Assembly (NCBI GenBank): GCA_934045075.1
Contig: OW203732.1
Location: 3,389,501 to 3,453,500 of the forward strand
Length of the DNA stretch: 64,000 nucleotides
DNA from: Yponomeuta sedellus
Taxonomy: Eukaryota > Arthropoda > Insecta > Lepidoptera > Yponomeutidae
Reading direction: 5' to 3'
In this document: in pieces, positions 40,690 to 50,319 of the stretch
Position numbering within the stretch: position 1 is the first letter of the stretch
Layout of the letters: every line of letters begins with the position of its first letter
Notes under the pieces: model-generated
Told to the model about the DNA's origin: nothing
The model's input: only the letters and a program-made list of their open reading frames with translations
Databases searched by the model: none
Made by a program: the position numbers and the translations under genes

Positions 40690-41055
40690 TAAATCATCAC
40701 CATCAACCTATTATGTCCCCACCGAGGGGCACGGGGCTCTTCTCTGAGAAATGTATAGGCCATACTAGACCACGGAGGCCCAGTCCGGATTAGTGGTGGC
40801 TTGCAAGACTAGTGGCTGGTCTTACTGTCAGAAGTTTTCAAGCCGCCCTAAGGCCTCTGACTTGGCTTAAAGACTGCTGTCTATCGACGGCAGCCGACAC
40901 CAACGCGAAGCACGGAATCGCTCAAAAATATCACTAGCGTTAGTCATAGACGGCCACCCAACATACAATGAACGCGCCCTGTGTTGTTTAACTTTCGTGA
41001 TCGTTTTAAGATCACTCAGACACCCGAGGCTACGAGCGATTCGAGCGAGATAGAA
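40690..41055 (-). repeat. 5S-SINE, second subfamily
   Basis: Minus-sense copy with a good head on the minus strand: ATCACGAAAGTTAAACAACA, GGGCGCGTTCATTGTATGTT. Confidence 0.8.
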
Positions 41056-41149
41056 AGTAAACATTTAAAGGATTAAAAACACTAGTCTTATAAAAAAGAG
41101 ATTACGAATATTTTCAATAAAATAAAAGATTATAAGACTGCTTTCCGCC

Positions 41150-41340
41150 ATTTTGACCGAAACACCCATCACACCGCGTGACGTCACGCTTAGGTTAACA
41201 TTGGTAAACTTCACCCGAGCTTTGTTGTGACTACTAGTGATTACGATGTTTGTTTACCTGGGCGTGACGTCAGATTTGGCGCTATGACACTGAAAGATGT
41301 TTTCCCATAGTTTTAAATAGCAAAATGGCTGTAACCTTCG
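41150..41340. repeat. Palindromic element with two TGACGTCA sites
   Basis: CCGCCATTTTGACCG on the left and AGCAAAATGGCTG on the right are in opposite sense, and each side carries a perfect TGACGTCA (41179-41186, 41265-41272). Probably a MITE; ends not resolved. Confidence 0.5.
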
Positions 41341-41594
41341 TTAAAATTTACTTTATTATTAAAATATAGGTTTTTTTGGAAATAATAAATGTATCCCCAC
41401 AATTTGGAAGAGGATTTAAAAATCTTTCGTCGTGTCTATTTAGCACCGTTAGAAGGCAAGTTTCAACGCAAGCAATGCCAAGTTGAGGACAGCAAAGCCT
41501 AAATAAACTAAATAAGTACCTAAGGAGTAAATTAGATACGAGCAAGGTGAAAATTGTTAACCTAATAGCGACGTTTTCTACGTAATGTAAATGT

Positions 41595-41795
41595 AAAAAC
41601 CTATTTAGAGGCTAAAAATTCCACCCATGCCGGGATTCGAACCCGCGACCTCTGGCTATCCGTGCCAGCGCTCTTCCAACTGAGCTAATGGGCGACTCAC
41701 CGGCATCAGTGAAGTTTCGAACCTCTTTACAATACTCTCTGTATTACGTAAATTGTCCTTAGCACGGGTTAGTGCATTAAAAAAAAGAATATAAA
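41595..41795 (-). repeat. tD unit with reversed end
   Basis: Reversed head 41620-41692 with intact A- and B-boxes; after GTATTACGTA it jumps to a + sense end AATTGTCCTTAGCACGGGTT, an inverted-pair remnant. Confidence 0.82.
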
Positions 41796-41802
41796 GTAAA
41801 TG

Positions 41803-42205
41803 TAGATAGAATATTCTTTATTGCATTTACACCAAGGATTACATAAGAGACTTATAAAATAACAGTACAGTACAAGTGGCGGCCCTATTACTAAAAGTAC
41901 TTTTACTTTTCCAAGTTGCGTACATTTCTGAAGTTATAGTAGCAATACTGCGATCCCCAACCCGCATGCCCAGCGTGGGGATTATGGGAATTACCCGCCA
42001 ATGATGGCACAAACTTGCGCTATGGCGCTTATTAGGGAAGGGCTATGTCCAGCAGTGGACTAATATAGCCTGAGGAAGAAGAAAAAGTAGCGATACCGCT
42101 GTGAAGGATAACATCGTAAGGAAACCTAAATAATTAAGCATAGACACTCTCCCTGAGGAAAGGCCTATGCCCTACAGTTGGGACGTCTATAGGCTACATT
42201 ATAGG
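41803..42205. repeat. Composite of LINE-L, LINE-J and LINE-K ends
   Basis: 41803-41935 is a reversed LINE-L end (GGCGGCCCTATTACTAAAAG); 41940-42085 is a + LINE-J end (GCGATCCCCAACCCGCATGC, GGCTATGTCCAGCAGTGGAC); 42140-42205 has the LINE-K coding end GAAAGGCCTATGCCCTACAG. Confidence 0.65.
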
Positions 42206-42444
42206 ATATGCGAGAGCTTTTTATAGATCTTGGACCGTCATAGCTAAAAACGTTGGTGTCTTACCTAGCGCTAAAAATGACCCCACGTTCAATTGAATTT
42301 TTTAGCATACGTATTTTAATGTCTTAAAGGAAACTAGATACGAAATAAAACGACACATAATTAATTATTTTCGGAAATTCGATGATTATCATTCATAATT
42401 TTCTGTTTGAATTTCGTCTTATTCTAAAAGGACGTAACCGCCCA

Positions 42445-42631
42445 ATGACGTCACACATACGGCTCAATAATACTAACACCCTTGCCGCCTTTTTAAAAAC
42501 CATTGCAATTAAGGAAAGGAAAAGTAATTTCTCTGACATGACATTTGAATGAAATTGAAAATGACATCTGTCATATCATTTTTAATATTAGGCAACGGTA
42601 CCTCCTCATTCCACCTTATGTGTGACGTCAT
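42445..42631. repeat. 15-bp perfect inverted ends around ~157 bp
   Basis: ATGACGTCACACATA at 42445-42459 and TATGTGTGACGTCAT at 42617-42631; both contain TGACGTCA. Likely a MITE related to 41150-41340, but no target duplication is clear. Confidence 0.6.
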
Positions 42632-42979
42632 CACACAATTTTTGGTTTTTATTTATTTTCTCTAAAATTAAGCAATAATAAAAATTCTAAATATTTTCGT
42701 AACCAAGATAGCAAAATTAAGAAACGTTATTTTTAGTTTTGCGCATTGTAAAATATGAAATGTTGTCAATTGTGGGATAGCGGGCGGGGCTTGTCAATTG
42801 TGTTACCGACCGCAACGAGTTCAGTATTACCTACCCGGCAAAATAATTATGCATCAGCCACCATCAGACTTGCCTCTTGAGAGGTACCTAGATATTTCGG
42901 CGGGTCAATCTATGAAGTCAATAGTTCGACGGTTTTGTATAAAACCAATCATCAGTAATGGGGACAGCAGTGACAAACA

Positions 42980-43390
42980 AAGGGTTGATATCAATCAACC
43001 TTTTGTAGGTGCCCACTGCTTGGGGAACGGGTCTCTTCCTGCATCGCAGGAAGGTTAGGCCATACTCCACCACGGGGGCCAAGTCAAGTCCGGGTTGGTG
43101 TAGGATTGTAAGACAGTGGCAGGCCTTACTGTCAGATATTGTCAAGCCGCGCATAAGGCCTCTGACATAGCTTAACGACTGCCATTACACGACAGCCGGC
43201 ACCAACAGCTTACCGTGCCTTGCGAAGCACGGAACCGCTCGGAAAAATGCCACTTATGTGCATTAGTGTTAGACGGTCACCTATCCATGCACTGAACGCG
43301 CTCTATGTTGCTTAACCTTCGTGATCGTTTAAGATCACTTAGGCAGCCGGGGCTACGAGCGATCGAAAGATCCTGTGCGTCAAGTAAATC
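42980..43390 (-). repeat. 5S-SINE, mixed subfamily copy
   Basis: Tail follows the first subfamily (GACAGTGGCAGGCCTTACTG, ATTACACGACAGCCGGCACC) while the head follows the second (on the minus strand ATCACGAAGGTTAAGCAACA, GAGCGCGTTCAGTGCATGGA). A chimera, or an intermediate lineage. Confidence 0.8.
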
Positions 43391-43399
43391 TAGTATCAT

Positions 43400-43612
43400 A
43401 TGAAAACCTATTTAGAGGCTAAAAATTCCACCCATGCCGGGACTCGAACCCGCGACCTCTGGCTAACCGTGCCAGCGCTCTCCCAACTAAGCTAATGGGC
43501 AAGTACGTATCAGTGAAATTTCGAACCTCTTTCCTCCAGCGAACATCTGGCTGAAGTAATTTGCATCACTTGCAGCCCCGAGTAGGTACTTTGCAGTTGC
43601 ATATGAAAACCG
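43400..43612 (-). repeat. tD unit
   Basis: Reversed head at about 43431-43501; the left arm is intact, the right part is shortened after GAACCTCTTTC. Confidence 0.8.
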
Positions 43613-44040
43613 TCTAGTTTTCTATGAATGTGCAAGAGTGAAACAAGGAGCTACATGCAGTATTTTCTCTTCATTATGCTGTAGAAATCATTCTCGTAAT
43701 ATCTTCATCAAAATACCAACCCAGGCAGCTCGCTTAGGACTCCAGTACCCACTCGTTTTGCATTAACATACTTACACGTTGTATTAAAGTTTCTAATGCC
43801 TTCCAAAGGCCTATCTGAGGAACAGCGTTGAATAGACCTCTGACTTGATGAGTTAACTTAATGTATACAAGGTTATTTTTTAAATGCACAATTCCTAAGA
43901 CCCCATTTAGAGTTTGTATTTGGCTACAACACTTGTTCAATGAAAATTTTCTCAGGTTTGGACTCTTTTATATCTGGGTTTAATTTTATTAAATTCATTC
44001 GATAACAAACATTGTAACATGAGATTATTATGTAGGTTTT
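43613..44040. other. No supported gene
   Basis: A 68-codon minus frame lies here without recognisable motif. Not assigned to a repeat. Confidence 0.4.
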
Positions 44041-44044
44041 AGAT

Positions 44045-44430
44045 TTTTTTGAGTTCGACTAGGCCACGAGAAGCGCTCATCCGAAGTCGAACCGAGTGAT
44101 TGGAATCAATCACTTGAGTTAAGCAACAACAGGCGCGGTAAGATGCAGGATGGGTGACTGTCCCGTGACTACCGCTATTGGCATTTTTTCGATCGGTTCC
44201 ATCCTTCGCAACCTGTTGTCATGTTATGACAGTCGATAAGCCATGCCAGAGGCCTTATGGGCGAGTTGAAATCTTCTGACAACTTCTGTAAGGCCCGCCA
44301 GTGTCTTACAATCATCCACCATCCCGGAATTGGCCCCCGTGGTGGAGTGTGGCCTAACCTTCCTTCGACGCAAGAAGAGCCCGTGCCTTAGCAGTAGGGA
44401 CATACAAGGGCTGATAGCGAGATTTTTTTG
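44045..44430 (+). repeat. 5S-SINE, first subfamily, near complete
   Basis: Clear head 44090-44170: ATTGGAATCAATCACTTGAG, TTAAGCAACAACAGGCGCGG, GCAGGATGGGTGACTGTCCC; then GCTATTGGCATTTTTTCG and the full tail. Best + sense example of the subfamily. Confidence 0.85.
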
Positions 44431-44507
44431 AAAAATAGACAATTGAACACAAATATTTTAAACCTCTTAGAACAATGGTCGTTGTAAATGACAAAAACTA
44501 AATGACA

Positions 44508-44890
44508 AGAGCGCTGGCACGGATAGCCAGAGGTCGCGGGTTGGAATCCCGGCAAGGGTGGAATTTTTAGCCTCTAAATAGGTTTTTAAAATTGTCCTTA
44601 GCACGGGTTAGTGCATTAAAAAGAAAATAATCATGTGGACACAGTGACATCATTCCGATGTAAAACCTAACTGCAAAGTAGGTACTCGGGGCTGCAAGTG
44701 ATGCAAATTACTTCAGCCAGATGTCGTTGCCTGTACGTAATACAGAAAATATTGTAAAGAGGTTCAAAATTTCACTGATGCCGGTGAGTCGCCCATTAGC
44801 TCAGTTGGAAAGAGCGCTGGCACGAATAACCTGAGGCCGCGGGTTCGAATACCGGCAAGGGAGGAATTTTTAGCCTCTAAATACTTAAGT
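44508..44890 (+). repeat. tD tandem, two units
   Basis: A partial unit (from GAGCGCTGGCACGG) is followed by its linker (ATGTGGACACAGTGACATC..) and a second unit with head at about 44791-44862. The linker gives the uninterrupted version of the MITE target at 4830. Confidence 0.82.
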
Positions 44891-44989
44891 TTTTAAATGA
44901 CATTTTCAGGAAGTGCGAGTTTTAAAAGTAACCCTGTAGGTAACCACGGGTCATCATTAAGCTGAGCTCCTTTGGAAACCAGTCAAGTC

Positions 44990-45700
44990 TCCTCGCCTAA
45001 ATGGGAATAAGAAACATCCGGTCTATGACCTTTTAGGAAATGTTCAACGTAACTGCATTAGCCAAGAGTTACATAAAGACGGACACAAATTAGTGTTGAC
45101 TTTAGACTCGGAAAAGCACGCGGAGTTCGTTTTTGGACAACGAAATTGCTGTCGTTAAGGCGCTCTGCGGTGATAACTAGCTCCACCAATAGAATAGACA
45201 TCATAACTTGTTTTATACGTTATTTTTTTTTTCAATAAGTAAACATCATAAATCTTAACAACCGTGACAACTATCTTTTGAACCTAGAGTCTATAACCAA
45301 GGACTTTAAGCGATATGCGGTACGGCCGTTTTTGGCAAAACTGCTTTAAAGTCCTAGATAGTTGAACCTAGGTCTTGTCAGGAGGGTCTAAAAAGAGATA
45401 CTTTATTAATTAAGAGTCATGATTTCTGCTTGTCTAAATGGGAATAAGGAACATCATGTTTATGACCTTTTAGGAAATGTTCACGTAACAGCATTAGCCA
45501 AGAGTTAGGTACATAAATATGGACACAAATTAGTGTTGACTTTAGACTCGGAAAAGCACGCAGAGTTCGTTTTTGAACAAAGAAATTGCTGTCGTTAAGA
45601 CGCTACGCGGTTCTAACTAACGCCACCAATAGAATAGACATCATAACTTGTTTTATTAAACGTTTCTTTTTTCAATAAGTAAACATAATTGTCATCATTG
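44990..45700 (+). repeat. Family N, two direct copies with palindrome between
   Basis: 44990-45240 and 45427-45680 share AAATGGGAATAAG, TATGACCTTTTAGGAAATGT, TTAGTGTTGACTTTAGACTC and AATAGAATAGACATCATAAC. Between them 45300-45360 is a palindrome (AAGGACTTTAAGCG ... GCTTTAAAGTCCTAG) like 27105. Confidence 0.72.
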
Positions 45701-45732
45701 GGCTATGTCCAGCAGTGGACTAGTATAGCGTG

Positions 45733-45935
45733 AAGAAGAAGAAGACGACGCCGCCGGCCCGGCTCGGCACGGCTCCGAACCCGGCGCTAGCACCGGTAGC
45801 GCCAGTTTCATGTGCAGACTTGTATGGAGCTTTAAACATAACTGGTACCGGCCCAACGCCGAACTGGTACCGGGTAGTGCCGGGCAGAAACCGTCTCGTC
45901 GACACGCGAACTCAAAGTTCTAGATTCTTCAACAT
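45733..45935 (+). other. GC-rich block of unknown origin
   Basis: Starts after a LINE-J end with GAAGAAGAAGACGACGCC and holds CCGGCCCGGCTCGGCACGG and an inverted GGTACCGG pair. A 75-codon frame runs through it, Pro/Ala-rich at first, with no splice borders that convince. Looks like an insert of different base composition. Confidence 0.4.
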
Positions 45936-46080
45936 AGGGCTTGTCAGTAGGATCTAAAAGGAGGATCTATTAAGAGATATGATGTTCACTTTTTCCAAAG
46001 ACGTGTAATAAAAAAGACATATTTTTTTCTCTTTGGTGGCGCTAGTTAGCGCCGCCTAGCGCCTTAAGCTTAGACTTGGA
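45936..46080 (+). repeat. Family N fragment
   Basis: GTGGCGCTAGTTAGCGCCGCC and nearby words match the family's GC-rich core; a short stem-loop in itself. Confidence 0.5.
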
Positions 46081-46566
46081 AAGCACGCAGAGGTATCGTT
46101 AGGACAACCAAGTTGCTGTAATTTAGGCTACCGTGTAGCATCCTAGGGAGTCATTCATCATGAGCTGACAGCAATGATTCGATATTGCTCGGTAGAATAT
46201 TTTTGGGAATGAGAGTCACGCAATTGGAAAAAATGTAATAGTACAAAGTGCGACAGTCAGTACTAATGAAAAATCTACAATACATACTTAATTTAGTTAT
46301 TAATAGTTTAGGACATGTTTTACACCATATAACACCTGTATTACACCTTCAATATATATGAGGTGTATAATTATATAAGTACAGAAAAAGTTTACAATTC
46401 TCCATTTTTTTTTTTGTCTTATTTTAAAACTTGATAAGGAATGAAAAATAAAAAAAAACCGAATTCCCGGAGACATTACCAAATAAAAGCCCCGTTATTT
46501 CCAGAACTAAATCGTACTCTTTCTTTATATTAATCTGAATCTGTCCTCACACTATATATTATAATA

Positions 46567-47323
46567 GGGGTTAAAAAAGTATGAAATTGCCGTTTTATTG
46601 CAATAGGTTCTTTGAATTGACATAGAATCTTCATGGTTTGAGGTTTTCGAATGAAACTTTTTTCAAATGGTTTCTATGATGTTCTTTTTTTAAAAATGTG
46701 AAACATTAATATCGACTTTCAATTGTTTTTGTTATTCAATTTAGACAAGAAAGATGGATACGCGTTTCTTTCTGCAGATCAGTCAAATCATGAGGCACAT
46801 ATTTTTCGTATTTTTTTATTTTATTGATTTGACGTGAGTCAATATTGTGGGTAAGGTAACGTTAAACCATGCCGCTAATTCCTGGGTAGTTTGACTAGGA
46901 TCGGCTTCCACTATCTCTCTTAATTCATCGTTATTCACCTGTGTGGGCGGTCTTCCTCGTGGCTCGTTCTTTAAGTCGAAATTTCCATCACGAAAGCGTT
47001 TAAACCAAACTCGCACGGTGCGTTCATTAGTAGACCCCTCTCCAAACGCAGCATTGATATTGCGGGCTGTTTCTGCCGCGATAGTTCCGCGTCGGAACTC
47101 GTATTCGAAAATCACTCGAATTTTCGCAGTATCCATCTTTCTTGTCTAAATTGAATAACAAAAACAATTGAAAGTCGATATTCAAATGTTTCACATTTTT
47201 TAAAAAAAGAACATCATAGAAACCATTTGAAAAAAGTTTCATTCGAAAACCTCAAACCATGAAGATTCTATGTCAATTCAAAGAACCTATTGCAATAAAA
47301 CGGCAATTTCATACTTTAACCCC
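46567..47323 (-). mobile_element. Fold-back mariner relic, TA-flanked
   Basis: TA at 46565-46566 and 47324-47325. The right end (minus-strand 5' end) has GGGGTTAAAGTATGAAATTG, a ~190-bp leader and then a transposase start. The left end is an inverted copy of the same leader down to the start codons (GAAAGATGGATAC at ~46750), so both arms of ~195 bp are the element's 5' end and the true 3' end is gone. Arms differ by small indels only (e.g. six versus three A after GGGGTT). Confidence 0.88.
46816..47136 (-). pseudogene. Mariner transposase, N-terminal part only
   Basis: 106 codons from ATG at 47136. Paired helix-turn-helix DNA-binding domain: first HTH region around residues 10-45 (FEYEFRRGTIAAETARNI), second around 60-105 after the linker motif GRPP, ending ELAAWFNVTLPTILTHVKSI. 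This closely follows the N-terminus of Hsmar1/irritans-type mariner transposases (known: ~345 residues, DD34D catalytic core). Everything after the second HTH, including all three catalytic acids, is missing; a stop follows where the inverted leader begins. It cannot cut DNA but could still bind ends. The 68- and 71-codon frames over it are shadows. Confidence 0.85.
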
Positions 47324-47354
47324 TAATATTAATTATAAAATATCACATCACAGT

Positions 47355-47428
47355 ATTATTTTAAAGGCGAAAGCTTGTGGGTGGGTATGTTTGTTACTTA
47401 TTCACGTCTAAACGTTTAGTTTACTAGT
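47355..47428 (+). repeat. Interspersed fragment as at 7528
   Basis: AAAGGCGAAAGCTTGTGGGTG and CTTATTCACGTCTAAACG. Cut off by the next MITE. Confidence 0.35.
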
Positions 47429-47450
47429 TTTGTCATCAAAAACTAATTTA

Positions 47451-47663
47451 CAGTGCGTTCACATTAACTTGACGCGTGAGAGAATTGGTAACAAGGACAT
47501 AACATGTGAATTAGCTTTTGGACCTAATCGGAAGATGGTAAAACAAGCCCTCAATCCTTTTATTTTCCCCAAGTAATGGGAATGATCTCTTATTTAACAT
47601 GGTAACAGTAAACATCTCAGTGCTACCAATTCTCTCACGCGTCAAGTTAATGTGAACGCACTA
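47451..47663. mobile_element. 213-bp MITE, TA-flanked, ~40-bp TIRs
   Basis: Ends AGTGCGTTCACATTAACTTG then ACGCGTGAGAGAATTGGTA and the exact reverse complement; TA at 47449-47450 and 47664-47665. Tc1/mariner-like by target. Confidence 0.9.
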
Positions 47664-47667
47664 TAAG

Positions 47668-48112
47668 TACGATATCAACCCTTGTATGTCTCCACTGCTG
47701 GGGCACGGGCCTCTTCCTGCATCGCAGGATGGTTAGACCATAGTCCACCACAAGGGGCAAGTCCGGGTTGGTGGAAGTTTGTAAGAGGCGGGCTTTACTG
47801 TCAGAAGTTATCAAACCGCCCATATGGCCTCTGACATGGCTTAACGACTGCCAATACATGACAGCACCAACGACTTAAAGTGCCTTGCGAAGCACGGAAG
47901 CGCTCGGACTCACCGCGCATGTAGTTGCTTAACTCAAGTTCGATATTCGATATCAAACCTTGTATGTCCCCACGGCTGGGGCACGGGTCTCTTCCTGCAT
48001 CACGGGGAGGTTAGGCCATACTCCACCACGGGGGCCAAGTCCGGGTTGGTGGTTAACTCAAGTGATTGATTCCAATCACTCGGTTCGACTAGGCCAAAAG
48101 CGCTTCTTAATT
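47668..48112 (-). repeat. 5S-SINE with an internal second copy
   Basis: One minus-sense copy runs 47668-47940; before its head finishes (AACTCAAG) a second tail starts at 47945 (TTGTATGTCCCCACGGCTGG) and ends at 48050, after which the head resumes (TTAACTCAAGTGATTGATTC). The second looks like a partial copy inserted in, or recombined with, the first. Confidence 0.78.
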
Positions 48113-48139
48113 TATATTAACCTCTTTTTTTAAGTCGCC

Positions 48140-48365
48140 TATAAACGTCCCACTTCAGGGCACAGGTCTTCTCTCATAACGAGTATGAGTACCACGCGTG
48201 CCCATCGCGGATTTGCAATATAATTTTAGGAGTAAAAAGTGAGTTTCTCCAATTTTAGGTTGCCTGGAAGAAATTGCTTTTAGCCTGTGGTATTTAATCT
48301 TTTGTATCTGCCGTTTCTGTAACTATTTTTCCGGTATACAATAAAGAATATTCTTATCTTATCTT
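48140..48365 (+). repeat. LINE-K segment followed by LINE-L 3' end
   Basis: CTATAAACGTCCCACTTCAG and GCGTGCCCATCGCGGATTTG, then TTTTAGGTTGCCTGGAAGAA and ATACAATAAAGAATATTC with the polyadenylation word AATAAA. Confidence 0.65.
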
Positions 48366-48447
48366 ACACTTAAGAAATTACATTCGTTAAAAAAACACTT
48401 AAGTAACGCAACGCAATAACGTGTACAATTAACTAAGTAACGCATGT

Positions 48448-48650
48448 GGTAAGATAAGATAAGAATATTCCTTTTCACTGGAAAAACAACAAATACCAAA
48501 TAATTACGAATATACATAGTACAATTGGCGGCCTTATTGTTAAAAGCAATTTCTACCAGAAAGCCTTGCTATGGAAAGTTGCTGAAGGAAATTAGTAAGA
48601 CGGGTAGCCAGTGCAAATTGATATTGATACTTATAAATATTGATACACAC
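48448..48650 (-). repeat. LINE-L 3' end
   Basis: AAGATAAGATAAGAATATTCC tail (reversed), GGCGGCCTTATTGTTAAAAG, then TTGCTGAAGGAAATTAGTAAG; with the + copy ending at 48365 it forms a tail-to-tail pair. Confidence 0.65.
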
Positions 48651-48651
48651 T

Positions 48652-48763
48652 TATCTATAATATAAAAATGAATCGCTGAATGTGTTGGTAAGCGCAAATC
48701 TCGGGAGCAGCCGAACCGATTTCGCTAATACTTCAGGCGGTACGAAGTTCGCTGGGTCAGCTA
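48652..48763 (+). mobile_element. Short Helitron-like element
   Basis: 112 bp from TCTATAATATAAAAATGAAT to CGCTGGGTCAGCTAG, placed between A and T. A shorter relative of 3846-4029 lacking its middle. Confidence 0.72.
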
Positions 48764-49075
48764 GTACTTAATAATCATACACTTACATACCTTTACCGTG
48801 GTACTTGTGTAAACCAATTTTTACAGCAACATTTTCCTTCATATGAATAAAGGAATAAAATACATCTTAATCTTGGCAAATGGCACACTACTGTGACATT
48901 TGCCATTAGCCAATGCAGAAGGAAATAGCACTACCTTTGACCGCATCTGAGTACAGCTTCAGATGAGGTATTAATTGCTATAAGTTATTTGCTTTTGAGC
49001 TGCTAATGGTCGACAGAGTCCACAGACTAAATACCTTGCAGAATAACCTGAACTAAATTGGGCCAGTTCCTGAAT

Positions 49076-49190
49076 TGTAAATAGTTAAACTAAAACAGTG
49101 TTGTCTCTCCGAATTTCTTAGAAAGGAGCGTGATCGAGCATCACTTAAATATTTACTTAATGGTGTCTCTAAACGGGCCATATATTCACG
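49076..49190 (-). repeat. Isolated minisatellite-like monomer
   Basis: On the minus strand: CCATTAAGTAAATATTTAAG, CGATCACGCTCCTTTCTAAG, AAATTCGGAGAGACAACACT; clearly related to the 103-bp unit at 2219-2845 but diverged. Confidence 0.65.
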
Positions 49191-49239
49191 AAAATGTGTA
49201 GCTGGAAATGTGTGGCCGGTAGCATCAGCCATCATTTAT

Positions 49240-49690
49240 GGCTAGACTATGAAATATTTGGCAATATTTTTAGTATTGCCGGGATATATTGTGACATATT
49301 TTTTGTGTATCCGATGAAATTTTAGTATCCCAGCCATATGGCCGGAACGATCGCTTTGCAATTGAAAATACTGCAATATTTTCTGAGCCTGTCTCGCTTT
49401 ACGGCCTAAGTGCGTCCCTTTTTCGTGCTACGTGAAGTGAAGTTTGCTGCGATTTGTTTGACTAGAGCTATGTTCGTATTTGTTTTGTTTCTCTTTATTT
49501 TGGTTTGTTCGTGTTATATAGGTATGTAGCCCCTGTAAAGACAAAATATTGAGCCATATACTGTTGTAGAAATGTTGCCGAGATATACATTTTCCAGTCA
49601 TGTGCAGCATTAAAATGTTTTTTGTCTTTTCGGGATATAGTGTAGCCAAATATTTCACAAAAAGTGTAGCCCGTCTAGAGGCCCCTTAAG
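49240..49690. repeat. Possible DNA element with weak inverted ends
   Basis: TGAAATATTTGGC near 49250 and GCCAAATATTTCA near 49650 face each other, each next to CGGGATATA words. Ends and target site are not resolved. Confidence 0.4.
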
Positions 49691-49774
49691 GAAAATTTTA
49701 ATTCTGAAACCGGCCCACTGTCGTAATAAATTAATTTACAAAAATAATCTCAAATCTAATTCTAAATAGTTTTT

Positions 49775-49925
49775 ATGTAGCCTATAAACTTCCTGCAGTG
49801 CACAGGCCTTCACTCAGAGATAGATTATGGGCTTAATTACGACGAGTGCCCACCGTGGATTAGCAATTTCGAGCCCTGAGCTATTTGAACACCTCAAACA
49901 CTCAGGTTTACCCACGATTATATTC
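49775..49925 (+). repeat. LINE-K 3' segment
   Basis: CTATAAACTTCCTGCAGTGC, GGGCTTAATTACGACGAGTG, CTCAAACACTCAGGTTTACC; parallels 35160. Confidence 0.6.
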
Positions 49926-49927
49926 TT

Positions 49928-50215
49928 TTTAATGCACTAACTCGTGCTAAGAACAATTTTAAAAACCTATTTAGAGGCCAAAAACTCCACCCATGCCGGG
50001 ATTCGAACCCGCGACCGCTGGCCACCTGTGCCAGCGCTCTTTCCAACTGAGCTAATGGGCGACTCACCGGCGTCAGTGAAATTTCGAACCTCTTTCCAAT
50101 ATTCTCTGTATTACGTACATTAGCTCAGTTGGAAGAGCGCTGGCACGGATGGCCAGAGGCCGCGGGTTCGAATCCCGGCATGCGTGGAGTTTTTAGCCTC
50201 TAAATAGGTTTTTAC
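49928..50215. repeat. tD inverted pair
   Basis: Reversed unit with head 49990-50062, then from 50118 a + sense head (TTAGCTCAGTTGGAAGAGC) and closing TAGCCTCTAAATAGG. Both heads share GGCCAGAGG in place of the usual GCCAGAGG context, so they were copied from one another. Confidence 0.85.
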
Positions 50216-50319
50216 TCACGATGTCGTGTTCGGAGTGAATAAGCTGATTGTTATTTGTGTTGTTTCCTGTACTGCTACACAGGTAAGTATATACACTTTT
50301 AGTTTGTAAGTAGTTATTA

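Noticed and set aside
44090..44170. 5S rRNA gene
   Set aside because: Only the internal promoter part resembles 5S; the rest of the ~120-nt gene is absent and the sequence continues into a repeat body.
46943..47242. 68- and 71-codon frames over the mariner relic
   Set aside because: Other-frame shadows of the transposase fragment and leader.
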